Assembly (NCBI GenBank): GCA_038230695.1
Contig: JBBRMT010000037.1
Span: 1-24,674 of the forward strand
Reading direction: 5' to 3'
Source: QHBQ01 sp038230695
GTDB taxonomy: Bacteria > Chloroflexota > Chloroflexia > QHBQ01
Length of the DNA: 24,674 nt
Part shown: one piece after another, positions 14,433 to 21,187 of the stretch
Position numbering within the stretch: position 1 is the stretch's first letter
Layout: each line of letters starts with the position of its first letter
Notes under the pieces: model-generated
What the model saw: only the letters and a program-made list of their open reading frames with translations
Told to the model about the DNA's origin: nothing
Databases searched by the model: none
Translations under genes and position numbers: made by a program

Positions 14433-15809
14433 TTAAGGCAGGAACCCACGCGCTGATACCCAGACGCTAATCGGGTCAAGGATGGGGGCAGGGTAGATAC
14501 CTAGCAGAATGATGATCGCACCGAGTATGATGATTATGATCAGGCAGAGCCGATCAGAAGGTATTCGGACGGGCATGGTAGGGGTAAACAATAGTGGCAC
14601 GAAGCTACGGGCCGCTGCTGCCAGCATCAGCAGCACGGCGGCTAGCGTAGCCAGCAGCCAACCAAGGCCGAGTTGCGCGGCGGCGGTAAATAGCAGCCAG
14701 CGGGCGGCGAAGCCATAGGTTGGCGCCAGCCCAACCAGCGACAGGCCGCCAAGCAGCAGGCCAGCGCGGGCGATCAGGCTGCCACCATCGAGAAGATTAA
14801 AGGATAGCAGCAGCAAAGGCGCGGCCAGGCTGTAACCCAGAGCGGCGGCGAGGCTGGCGCTGAAGCCGCTTGCCGTGCCACTGACCAGCCCGAACAGCAG
14901 CAAACCCGCATCGCTGATGAAAAGATAGGCTAGGCATCGCCGCCGCCGTTCACCCTGCCCCAGCGCCAGCAACCCGCCGAGGATGGCCGAGCCAAGCGCA
15001 CCCGCGCTGGCAGCGGTACGGCCAAACTGATCCTGGAGCAGCAGTGATGGATGATCGAGCAGGGTGTGCGCCGCGAACAGGATCGCCGCGCCGCTCAACG
15101 CCCCCACGGTGAGCAAACCAAGCAGCCCGCTGCCTCGCGCTGGGTCTAGCAATGAGGGCAACCAGAGGTGAAAAGGGGCTGCAGCGAGGCGCAAGGCCAA
15201 GCCTACGACCAGGAAGGCAAACGTCACCTTCAGCAGCGCACCCTGATCGGGGTTGCTGGTATAGCGGGCCAATAGGATGAGGGCAAAGCCGAGCGCGACG
15301 GCGGCGAAGACGCTGAGGCTGAGATAGCGCAATGCAGCGGCGAAGGGGCGTACCGGCGGCAGTGGGGCGCTACCAGGGGGGGTCTCGACCGCCCGCAGTG
15401 GCTCGTCAACCAACCCGATCGCCAGAGCCACGCTGGCGATGAGCAGGGCAAAGGCGGCCACAAAGCTATCGCCCACCAGCGCAACCGCGCTGACTGAGGC
15501 GCTGGTGAACATCGCAACCGCGACGAACTTGCGGCCTTCATCGGCAACACGGGCGTGGTAGAGCAATGCGGCCACGATAGGGATATCGGCGGCGGCGATG
15601 AAGAATCGCTCAATCGGCCCGACCCGCAACACAAGCTCAGTGGTAAAGCTGTACTGTCCATCGGCCACCAGCGTGAGCAAGACAAGTTGCAGCAGCAGCG
15701 CAGCGGCAGCGGCCACTACCTGCACCAGCGGTTGGCGACGGAAGGCAATTGCCAGTATCCCGGCCAGCGCGGGCGCGGCGATTACCGCCAACAGTTCAGT
15801 CGTCACCAC
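14433..15809 (-). CDS. NuoM/HyfF-like membrane subunit (antiporter-type), divergent
   Basis: This is a 458-residue protein with about 13 hydrophobic segments. The family-defining stretch reads LALRLAAAPFHLWLPSLLDP (205-222), which aligns with the NuoN/NuoM/HyfF motif K-x4-PFHxWLP, but the lysine is Arg207. CLAYLFISDAGLLLFGL (292-308) matches the YSSISxxG segment. The glutamate usual in transmembrane helix 5 is not seen; the segment reads DSFVAAFALLIASVALAI. The second lysine after the WLP motif is also absent (LTVGALSGAAILFA). In working complexes this subunit helps move protons or sodium across the membrane. It is the last gene of the operon and overlaps the HyfE-like gene by 14 bases. Confidence 0.75.
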   Translation of the reverse strand: MVTTELLAVIAAPALAGILAIAFRRQPLVQVVAAAAALLLQLVLLTLVADGQYSFTTELVLRVGPIERFFIAAADIPIVAALLYHARVADEGRKFVAVAMFTSASVSAVALVGDSFVAAFALLIASVALAIGLVDEPLRAVETPPGSAPLPPVRPFAAALRYLSLSVFAAVALGFALILLARYTSNPDQGALLKVTFAFLVVGLALRLAAAPFHLWLPSLLDPARGSGLLGLLTVGALSGAAILFAAHTLLDHPSLLLQDQFGRTAASAGALGSAILGGLLALGQGERRRRCLAYLFISDAGLLLFGLVSGTASGFSASLAAALGYSLAAPLLLLSFNLLDGGSLIARAGLLLGGLSLVGLAPTYGFAARWLLFTAAAQLGLGWLLATLAAVLLMLAAAARSFVPLLFTPTMPVRIPSDRLCLIIIIILGAIIILLGIYPAPILDPISVWVSARGFLP

Positions 15810-16545
15810 GCAGCACCTCGTCGAGGTTAAGGCTACGCAGCCGCGAATGCAAGGTTAGCCATAGGTAACTGAGCGCGGTAGCCAACCCAATCGTCACCGC
15901 CGCCTGTGTGCCTTCCACCAGCAGGCCAGGGCGCTGACCCAGGCTGGCAAGCAGCAAGCCGAGGCCGTTGAGCAATGTCATCAGCCCAATGCTGATCTTG
16001 ATCAAGTCGTGGGCCAGCAGCAGGGTGAACAGGCCGCACAGCACTACCCAGTAGAAGCTAAAGTCATCGAGCAGGTTCTGGCCCAGGGGATATAGCTGGC
16101 TGAGGGAGTAGGCTGCGGTGGCGCAAATAAGCAGCGCGGCGACGGGCAGCAGGAACTCGCCTGCAATAGCGCGGCGGTTAGCGCGGGCTTCGGCGGCATC
16201 ACGGGTCACTCGTCGCTGCTGGCGCCGCAGCGCCGCCTGCTGGAACTCGTCAAGCTCCTGCCCGGCGTAAGTCTGTGAGGTAACGTCGCTACGCACTGCG
16301 GCACTGGCGGTGAGGAAGAATAGCAAGGTCACGGTCAGGCCAGTGGCCGCCTCGATCAGCGCGACGCTATTCAGATCCACGCCCAGGCGTAGGTCGGCAG
16401 GCAGGCTGATGCTGATCAACAGGCCCAGCAGCAGGTACTGCGCCAACAGTGCGGGTATAGTCAGCCGCCAGTCGCGCAGCAACACCAGCAACACGCCAGT
16501 AAGGATCAAGCCAGCGGCAATCAGATTAGGCAACCAAACCCCCAT
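15796..16545 (-). CDS. HyfE-like membrane subunit
   Basis: This 249-residue protein has about six hydrophobic segments and a basic, Gln-rich cytoplasmic loop in the middle (ALRRQQRRVTRDAAEARANR). The last part, HDLIKISIGLMTLLNGLGLL followed by a final helix, has the pattern of HyfE/NuoK/MrpC proteins (RxLIRxxIGxxLLxNGxNLL). HyfE-type subunits are usually about 215 residues, so this one is slightly long. It lies between the NuoL/HyfB-like and NuoM/HyfF-like genes, the same order as in group 4 hydrogenase operons. The gap from the NuoL/HyfB-like gene is 133 bases and carries heptamer arrays. Confidence 0.7.
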   Translation of the reverse strand: MGVWLPNLIAAGLILTGVLLVLLRDWRLTIPALLAQYLLLGLLISISLPADLRLGVDLNSVALIEAATGLTVTLLFFLTASAAVRSDVTSQTYAGQELDEFQQAALRRQQRRVTRDAAEARANRRAIAGEFLLPVAALLICATAAYSLSQLYPLGQNLLDDFSFYWVVLCGLFTLLLAHDLIKISIGLMTLLNGLGLLLASLGQRPGLLVEGTQAAVTIGLATALSYLWLTLHSRLRSLNLDEVLRGDD

Positions 16546-16557
16546 TTCTTAAGCTAT

Positions 16558-16672
16558 AATGTAGAATGTAGAATCAAAGCCTGGCCCGCCACTCAACCTG
16601 CGCCACTCTCTTCCGCCTTCAACATCCCGCTTTTCCACTCTTCATTCTGCCTTCTACCTTCTACCTTCTTCA
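16558..16672. repeat. two heptamer arrays inside the operon
   Basis: AATGTAG twice plus a partial copy at 16558-16575, and TTCTGCC, TTCTACC, TTCTACC, TTCTTCA at 16645-16672. They fill the gap between the NuoL/HyfB-like and HyfE-like genes. Confidence 0.75.
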
Positions 16673-16678
16673 TTCGTC

Positions 16679-18403
16679 TTAGCGGCTGATCACCAGCAGG
16701 GCAACCAGCAGCAGCAATGCAGTTACAAGCAAATAGTAACGCCCCTCTAGCACCCGGTCGAGGTGAGCCATGCCGCCTTCGGCATAGCCGCCCGCCAGTG
16801 CCAGCCAGCCCGCCCATGTGCTGGGCTGCAGCCAATGCAGCGGGCGCAGATATAGATCGAGCGAGGCTAGCACATCGGGAGCGGCCATCCCTCCCGCTTC
16901 AGGCGCAGGCGTGGTTGTTGCCCGTGCGCGAAAGATTAGCCCCAGCCAGAGCAGCAGGCCCAGCGCTAGCGCAAGGGCGGCAGGCAAGGCCAACCACTGC
17001 CCGCCAGTGACCGTGATGCTGAGGCCAGCCTGAGACTGCGCCGATAGCGTGATTAGCGGCGCTAGCGTGGGAGGCGCTAGCCAATCGAGCAGGGGAGAGG
17101 CCAGGCCCAACGCCAGGCTGAAACCCGCCAGCCCGAGCAGGGCCAGCAATGGCGCGATTGCGGGCAGGCGGCGGCTGGGTTGGGCTTCCTCTGGAGGGTC
17201 GGCTACACCCCTTGACCCAGCGATCAGCGCGGCGGCGGCAGGCAAGGTGAGCAGCACAACCCCGCCAATGAGGAACAGCCCAAGGCGATTGCCCTGTTGC
17301 AAGGCGACATTGAAAAGCAGCCATAGGCCGATGAAACCGCCAAACGGTGGCAGCAACGCCAGGGTCAGCCCACCGACGATGGCAGTGAGGCGTTGCGTAC
17401 TCGCCAGCCCGATCGCCAGGGTTACTCGCGCCGAGGCGAGGCCGATTGCCAGCAGCAGCGCGGCGGCGTTAGCGGTAGGGCTGTGCAAGCTAATTGCCCA
17501 GAACACCAACCCGCTACCGGATACCGCCAATGCGGTGAAGGCATCGCCCGCACGGACGTGCAACGCGAAGGCTGCCCCCAGCAACGCAGTCAACCCCCCA
17601 ACGATTGCCAGGCTAGTGAACCACCAGTCGGGCAGGCTGAAGTTGCCCGCCGCAGCCAGTTGCTGCACCCGTAGCACGAGATAGACCTCCGGCAGACCAA
17701 GGCCCAGACCGTAGACGAGCGCACGGTTGGCCCAGTGCGGTCGCGCTTCATCGCTGGCTACCCACAGCAGCGGGTATTGCGCTGCGCCGAGCAGGATACC
17801 AGCTAGCAGCAGGGCCAATGGGGCGGTGGCAATCACCGTGGCGGGAACCAGTGCGGCATAGTCGAGCTGCCCGCCGTTCAATCGTCCCAGATAGGCAACC
17901 CCACCCAATAGCAGCAACCCGGCCATGGTTGCGCCCACCGCCCTTCCCTGCGCCTCGCTCCGCGCCCCGGAATTGACGGTCAACAGCCAACCGGCGCTGG
18001 CAGCCACACTCCAGGCCAGCACAGCCAGCAGCAGGTCGGCGGCAAGATAAATGCCGAGTAGCGCGGCAATCAGCAGCAGGGCAAAAGGGTAAAATCCGTT
18101 GCCATGCGCTCCGCCGATGCTGCCCAGCAGCGCCAGCCCCCCCAGCACCAACGTTACCAACGCGAACGGTTGGCTAAGGCTGTCGCTGATCAACTTGAGC
18201 GCCACATCGCCGCCTGGCGCGGCAAACCAACGCGCCGCTACCGCCCCGTCACTCACCGTGAACGCCAAAAGTGCGGCGGCCACCGCCAGGGTTGCCAGCC
18301 AGCCGACCCAGCGGCGTAGCCCAGGCACAAGCCCGCCACCCCAGCAGACTAGCGAGGCAATCAGCAGTATGAATAGCGGTGAATATGGGGGCAATGTAGG
18401 CAT
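16679..18403 (-). CDS. NuoL/HyfB-like membrane subunit (antiporter-type), strongly divergent
   Basis: This 574-residue protein has about 15 hydrophobic segments and a C-terminal extension, the size and layout of HyfB/NuoL. LAGILLGAAQYPLLWVASDEA aligns with the family motif GLxxKSAQFPLHxWLPDA, but the lysine is Gly206 and the histidine is Leu. The next helix, YGLGLGLPEVYLVLRV, replaces HAATMVKAGVYLLxR, losing His and Lys. In helix 5, DLLLAVLAWSVAASAGWLL has Ser132 where the conserved glutamate of GWE is expected. The usual proton path is therefore not visible. ATG 18403 is preferred to ATG 18427, since the upstream one lies in a GGCGAACAATGG palindrome. Neither start has a good ribosome binding site. 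Confidence 0.7.
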   Translation of the reverse strand: MPTLPPYSPLFILLIASLVCWGGGLVPGLRRWVGWLATLAVAAALLAFTVSDGAVAARWFAAPGGDVALKLISDSLSQPFALVTLVLGGLALLGSIGGAHGNGFYPFALLLIAALLGIYLAADLLLAVLAWSVAASAGWLLTVNSGARSEAQGRAVGATMAGLLLLGGVAYLGRLNGGQLDYAALVPATVIATAPLALLLAGILLGAAQYPLLWVASDEARPHWANRALVYGLGLGLPEVYLVLRVQQLAAAGNFSLPDWWFTSLAIVGGLTALLGAAFALHVRAGDAFTALAVSGSGLVFWAISLHSPTANAAALLLAIGLASARVTLAIGLASTQRLTAIVGGLTLALLPPFGGFIGLWLLFNVALQQGNRLGLFLIGGVVLLTLPAAAALIAGSRGVADPPEEAQPSRRLPAIAPLLALLGLAGFSLALGLASPLLDWLAPPTLAPLITLSAQSQAGLSITVTGGQWLALPAALALALGLLLWLGLIFRARATTTPAPEAGGMAAPDVLASLDLYLRPLHWLQPSTWAGWLALAGGYAEGGMAHLDRVLEGRYYLLVTALLLLVALLVISR

Positions 18404-18418
18404 AGGCAATTTAAGATA

Positions 18419-18437
18419 GGCGAACAATGGTTCGCCC
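18419..18437. repeat. GGCGAACAATGGTTCGCCC palindrome
   Basis: A perfect-armed member of the GTAGGGGCG family just before the NuoL/HyfB-like start. Confidence 0.65.
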
Positions 18438-18485
18438 TTTCAATACTCAGCGCTCAGTATCACAGATAAAACAAGTTTCTGATGT

Positions 18486-18571
18486 TCTCCCACCGGGAGG
18501 GGTAGGGGATGGTGCGAGTCGCGTTGCACTGACCCACCCCCAGCCCCTCCCGGCGGGAGGGGGAATCGTCG
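18486..18571. repeat. long inverted repeat of two CTCCC..GGGAGGGG elements
   Basis: A left element with CTCCCACCGGGAGGGG then TAGGGG, and a right element CCCCCAGCCCCTCCCGGCGGGAG. The right is nearly the reverse complement of the left (about 19 of 22 positions), with a loop of some 35 bases. Each element is itself palindromic. It lies in the gap between two genes of the operon and could form a large RNA hairpin. Confidence 0.65.
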
Positions 18572-18580
18572 TAACTTTGT

Positions 18581-19030
18581 TCACGCGACACCCAGCACCC
18601 AGCACTCAGCACTCAGCACTAACTCGCGGCGCAGCACGCTGATCGCGCAGGACAGCCCGCCGCGCCAGTCGGTCATCAGGAAGCTGATGATCTGCTCGTC
18701 GCTGCTAGCGTCGAGGTCAAGGGTTGTACCACTGGCGGGCGAGGCCAGTTCGAGGTGGGGCAGCGTGGCGGCTAGCGTAGTTAGCGCCTCGGCGGCAAGG
18801 GCGAAGCTGGCGCGGGTCACGTTGGGACACTCCACTGTCAGGTAGCGCACTTCACCGTCTGGCAGTGCGAACTTGACGAAACCCTGTCGCCGTGTCAGGT
18901 AGTACCACCCGCCACCCCGCGCCGTTGCTCCCAGCTTCAGCAGCGTATCAACCACCATCTCACGCGGCAGGGAGAGTTCGCCCCCACCCTGATTAACTCG
19001 ACTATCGTAGACAATCACACCATAAGCCAT
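18581..19030 (-). CDS. unknown soluble protein encoded within the complex I-like operon
   Basis: This is a 149-residue protein that I do not recognise. It has no signal peptide or membrane segment. The N-terminal half (VIVYDSRVNQGGGELSLPRE, then TARGGGWYYLTRRQGFVKFA) looks like a beta-rich domain. The second half contains an Ala/Leu-rich helix (SFALAAEALTTLAATLPHLE) and an acidic stretch. The last 16 residues (RRELVLSAECWVLGVA) are encoded by a heptamer array (four CACCCAG/CACTCAG units), so the original stop codon may have been lost. It lies between the NuoD-like and NuoL/HyfB-like genes in the same direction. Its place suggests an accessory subunit, but that is inference. The ribosome binding site is weak. 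Confidence 0.55.
   Translation of the reverse strand: MAYGVIVYDSRVNQGGGELSLPREMVVDTLLKLGATARGGGWYYLTRRQGFVKFALPDGEVRYLTVECPNVTRASFALAAEALTTLAATLPHLELASPASGTTLDLDASSDEQIISFLMTDWRGGLSCAISVLRRELVLSAECWVLGVA
18589..18619. repeat. heptamer tandem repeat (CACTCAG type)
   Basis: CACCCAG, CACCCAG, CACTCAG, CACTCAG and a partial copy. It is translated as the C-terminus of the unknown operon protein. The same heptamer appears in the GT39-like gene at 11274. Confidence 0.8.
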
Positions 19031-19043
19031 ATCAATAACACCA

Positions 19044-19064
19044 TTCTACCTTCTACTTTCTACC
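19044..19064. repeat. heptamer tandem repeat (TTCTACC)
   Basis: TTCTACC, TTCTACT, TTCTACC in the 40-base gap after the NuoD-like gene. Confidence 0.75.
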
Positions 19065-19070
19065 TCCCGT

Positions 19071-20147
19071 TCATAGGTACGCCGAGAGCATGATCAGGGG
19101 CAGGTCGGCAAGCTCCTGGCCGGTTAGTAGCTGGGGGACGAGTGGCATATTGGCCTGGGCGGGAGTGCGCCAGCGCAAGCTGGCAACCTGCCCATCGTCG
19201 CCCAGCCGCAGGTAGCAAAGCAACTCTCCGCCCGGCGCTTCCACCCGGCTGATCACATCACCAACGATGAATTGCAAGCGTTGTTTGGGCGTGGGTGCAA
19301 GGCGCTCGTCGCGCTCAGTCAGCTCATGAATCGCCTGTCGCGCCAGCAGCAGGCCATCGAGCGACTCCAGCATCATCACCACCAGACGGGCGAACACATC
19401 ACCGCCACTCTGCGTCACTGGCTTGACCCGAAACTCGGCCATGCCATTCGCCTCCGCATAGGCGGCGTAGGGTGCGCCAGAGCGAGTGTCCAGCGCAACC
19501 TCGCTGGCGCGGGCAAAGGGGCCGACTGCGCCAAAGTTGACTGCATCCTCGCGGGTGAGCAGCCCCACTCCTACCAGGCGAGTGAGCAGCACACGATCAC
19601 GGATCAGCCGCTCCAACAGGCGGCGCACCAGACCCTCGGCCCGCACGATGCCGTCGAGCAGCGCATCGGGCGCGATCAGGTCGCGGCTAACCCCGCCAAT
19701 GATGACCAACGGCGCGTCCACAGGGGGGAAGGAGACAGCGTGGGCCTCATCCAGCAGACGGCCCGCACTGATCAGCCGCTCATGCCAGCTAGCCGCCCCC
19801 ACTGCCTCCAGGATCGCGGCAGTGATAGCGATGTGGCGGCGAGTGCGTTCCAACTCGGCGGCAATCAGGCGTATGTGCTGGGCGCGGCTGGTCGGATCGA
19901 GCCGCTGCCGTTCCACTGCCAGGGCAAAGGCAAGGGTGCGGGCGATGGGCGCATCACCCCCCTGCGCGGCCACAATGTTCAAAGCCTCGTATACGCTGAC
20001 GTTGCTGGCGGCATCCTCCTCGCGGTGGCCCAGATCCTCGACCGCAAACTGCACCGACAGGGCGCGGTTTCCGTCTGCATCAATCTGCAAATGGGTATCG
20101 GCGGGCAGGCCAGCGGCGGGCGGCTCCAGATGCAGCACGTAGCTCAT
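19071..20147 (-). CDS. NuoD / [NiFe]-hydrogenase large-subunit homologue lacking metal-ligand motifs
   Basis: The 358 residues match the core of HycE/HyfG/NuoD: ARTLAFALAVERQRLDPTSR (69-88), RAQHIRLIAAELERTRRH (88-105), IIGGVSRDL, GVGLLTREDAVNFGAVGPFA with RAS after it, APYAAY, GDVFARLVVMMLESLDGLL, VEAPGGE and ADLPLIMLSAYL. The N-terminal ligand motif (RxCGxCxxxH) would fall at 61-70; the positions of the two cysteines are Gly63 and Ala66, and the His is Arg70. The protein ends at the point where the C-terminal CxxCxxR motif should begin. The HPSTHG quinone-site motif of NuoD is also missing. Hydrogenase activity is therefore unlikely, and a structural role is possible. Its start overlaps the NuoC-like stop by four bases (ATGA). 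Confidence 0.85.
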   Translation of the reverse strand: MSYVLHLEPPAAGLPADTHLQIDADGNRALSVQFAVEDLGHREEDAASNVSVYEALNIVAAQGGDAPIARTLAFALAVERQRLDPTSRAQHIRLIAAELERTRRHIAITAAILEAVGAASWHERLISAGRLLDEAHAVSFPPVDAPLVIIGGVSRDLIAPDALLDGIVRAEGLVRRLLERLIRDRVLLTRLVGVGLLTREDAVNFGAVGPFARASEVALDTRSGAPYAAYAEANGMAEFRVKPVTQSGGDVFARLVVMMLESLDGLLLARQAIHELTERDERLAPTPKQRLQFIVGDVISRVEAPGGELLCYLRLGDDGQVASLRWRTPAQANMPLVPQLLTGQELADLPLIMLSAYL

Positions 20148-20572
20148 GAGTTCAACATCCCGGCTACCGGCATCGCCTCAGCGGAAAAGACTACGCCGTA
20201 ACGTTCACCAATTGCGCCCTCCTGCCAGCCCGCCCCTGGGTAGATGGCGGCAATCGAGGGCAACAGCCGATTGCGGGTGTTGAACTTGGCATTGAACACA
20301 CTTTCGCCCGTGGCGGTGGGTAGCACGTAATGGTAGCAGACGGTGGCTTCACCCTGGGTGGGATAGGCCGTCAGGCCCAGCAGCCTCGCTCCACGCTGGC
20401 GGAAACTGTCGGCTAGCAGCACGGGTGAGCCGTCGCCGAACTCCAACCACATCTGATCGGGCAATTCCGCGCTGCTAGCCGCGCTGCCGGGGGCAAGCCC
20501 TTGCTCGAACAGCGGTTCGCGCTCCGCTGCTTCGGAAACTACTTCATCTGGATAGTTTAGTTCTTCATTCAT
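20144..20572 (-). CDS. NuoC-like (30 kDa subunit) protein
   Basis: The 142-residue protein has the NuoC/HycE N-terminal domain pattern: ARLLGLTAYPTQGEATVCYHY, then LLPSIAAIYPGAGWQEGAIG followed by ERYGVVF, which corresponds to PSIxxIxPAAxWxERExxDxxGxxF. The acidic ERE and the Asp of the motif are changed to QEGAIGE. The first 45 residues are acidic and not recognisable. In complex I and group 4 hydrogenases this subunit packs against the large subunit. It is the first gene of the operon. ATG 20572 has AGAGG seven bases upstream and is preferred to TTG 20578. Confidence 0.75.
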   Translation of the reverse strand: MNEELNYPDEVVSEAAEREPLFEQGLAPGSAASSAELPDQMWLEFGDGSPVLLADSFRQRGARLLGLTAYPTQGEATVCYHYVLPTATGESVFNAKFNTRNRLLPSIAAIYPGAGWQEGAIGERYGVVFSAEAMPVAGMLNS

Positions 20573-20601
20573 AATCAACGCCTCTTATGGGCAACGCGGC
20601 T

Positions 20602-20630
20602 ATCATAACAGCTATGCGTCGCTTCGTCAA
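20602..20630 (-). promoter_or_regulatory. promoter of the complex I-like operon
   Basis: On the minus strand: TTGACG (20630-20625), a 17-base spacer and TATGAT (20607-20602), 30 bases before the ATG at 20572. It supports the NuoC-like gene as the first gene of the operon, with no NuoB gene before it. Confidence 0.65.
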
Positions 20631-20659
20631 GGACGTAAGCATGGCACGAAGTAGCAGCA

Positions 20660-20683
20660 GGGCGAACAACTATTCGCCCCTAC
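20660..20683. repeat. GGGCGAACAACTATTCGCCCCTAC palindrome copy
   Basis: A member of the GTAGGGGCG family between the divergent operon promoter and the BON gene. Confidence 0.6.
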
Positions 20684-20750
20684 CAATCGAGCCAGCTAGC
20701 GGGCATAGTGTGATGCAACCAGACGTGGCACAGTTCGTGCCTCTATATCT

Positions 20751-20780
20751 TTTACAAAATGTAGCAACAAAGTTGCTAAT
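20751..20780 (+). promoter_or_regulatory. promoter with overlapping operator for the BON gene
   Basis: TTTACA (20751-20756), 18 bases and GCTAAT (20775-20780). A perfect inverted repeat, TAGCAAC-AAA-GTTGCTA (20762-20778), fills the spacer and reaches into the -10 box, as expected for a repressor site. A second small palindrome, GGCAC...GTGCC, lies upstream near 20727-20741. Confidence 0.45.
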
Positions 20781-20803
20781 CCAAATTGGAAGGAGGCAGT
20801 GTG

Positions 20804-21070
20804 ATGGACGAGCATATCAATGACGACACACTGACTGCCGATGTGGGCAAAAAGCTGAAAAATGTTGCAGGCGACACCAGTGATGTGCGAGTCGAGGTCG
20901 AGGATGGCATCGTGTATCTTGATGGCGTGGTGAGCAATCCCAAGCTACGCAAGGACATCGAGGAGACCACCCGTAATACTGATGGGGTAGGCAATGTGGT
21001 GAACAGCATCGTAGTCGAACATATTGTCAATCTTGCCCACTCCGACTACAGGCAAACTATCTCCAGCTAA
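20804..21070 (+). CDS. single BON-domain protein
   Basis: The 88-residue protein is almost entirely one BON domain: LTADVGKKLKNVAGDTSDVR, VEDGIVYLDGVVSNPKLRKD, TRNTDGVGNVVNSIVV. BON domains bind phospholipids or other ligands in stress-related and envelope proteins. There is no signal peptide, so the protein is probably cytoplasmic. ATG 20804 has AAGGAGG seven bases upstream; the frame is open further upstream to TTG 20786, which would include the ribosome binding site. It is a single-gene unit with its own promoter and a terminator at 21093. Confidence 0.85.
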   Translation: MDEHINDDTLTADVGKKLKNVAGDTSDVRVEVEDGIVYLDGVVSNPKLRKDIEETTRNTDGVGNVVNSIVVEHIVNLAHSDYRQTISS

Positions 21071-21092
21071 ACTGGGCATTGAGCAATAAAGC

Positions 21093-21116
21093 CCCCCCGC
21101 GAGCGGGGGGTTCGTT
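21093..21116 (+). terminator. Rho-independent terminator after the BON gene
   Basis: A perfect eight-base stem CCCCCCGC-GA-GCGGGGGG followed by TTCGTT. The T tract is short. Confidence 0.75.
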
Positions 21117-21139
21117 GTGAGAGGCTAGCGGCGCAAACG

Positions 21140-21148
21140 TGATATAAT
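21140..21148 (+). promoter_or_regulatory. extended -10 promoter of the LLM oxidoreductase gene
   Basis: TGATATAAT: perfect TATAAT (21143-21148) preceded by TG. The leader to ATG 21188 is about 33 bases. Confidence 0.55.
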
Positions 21149-21187
21149 CCAAATCGCTACACAACACAAATCAGAGGGAGGCTTATA

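Noticed and set aside
17049..17684. 211-residue plus-strand frame
   Set aside because: It is antisense to the NuoL/HyfB-like gene, with Ser/Arg/Ala-rich shadow composition.
19272..20201. 309-residue plus-strand frame
   Set aside because: It is antisense to the NuoD-like gene, whose family motifs are clear. The plus-strand frame shows no domain.
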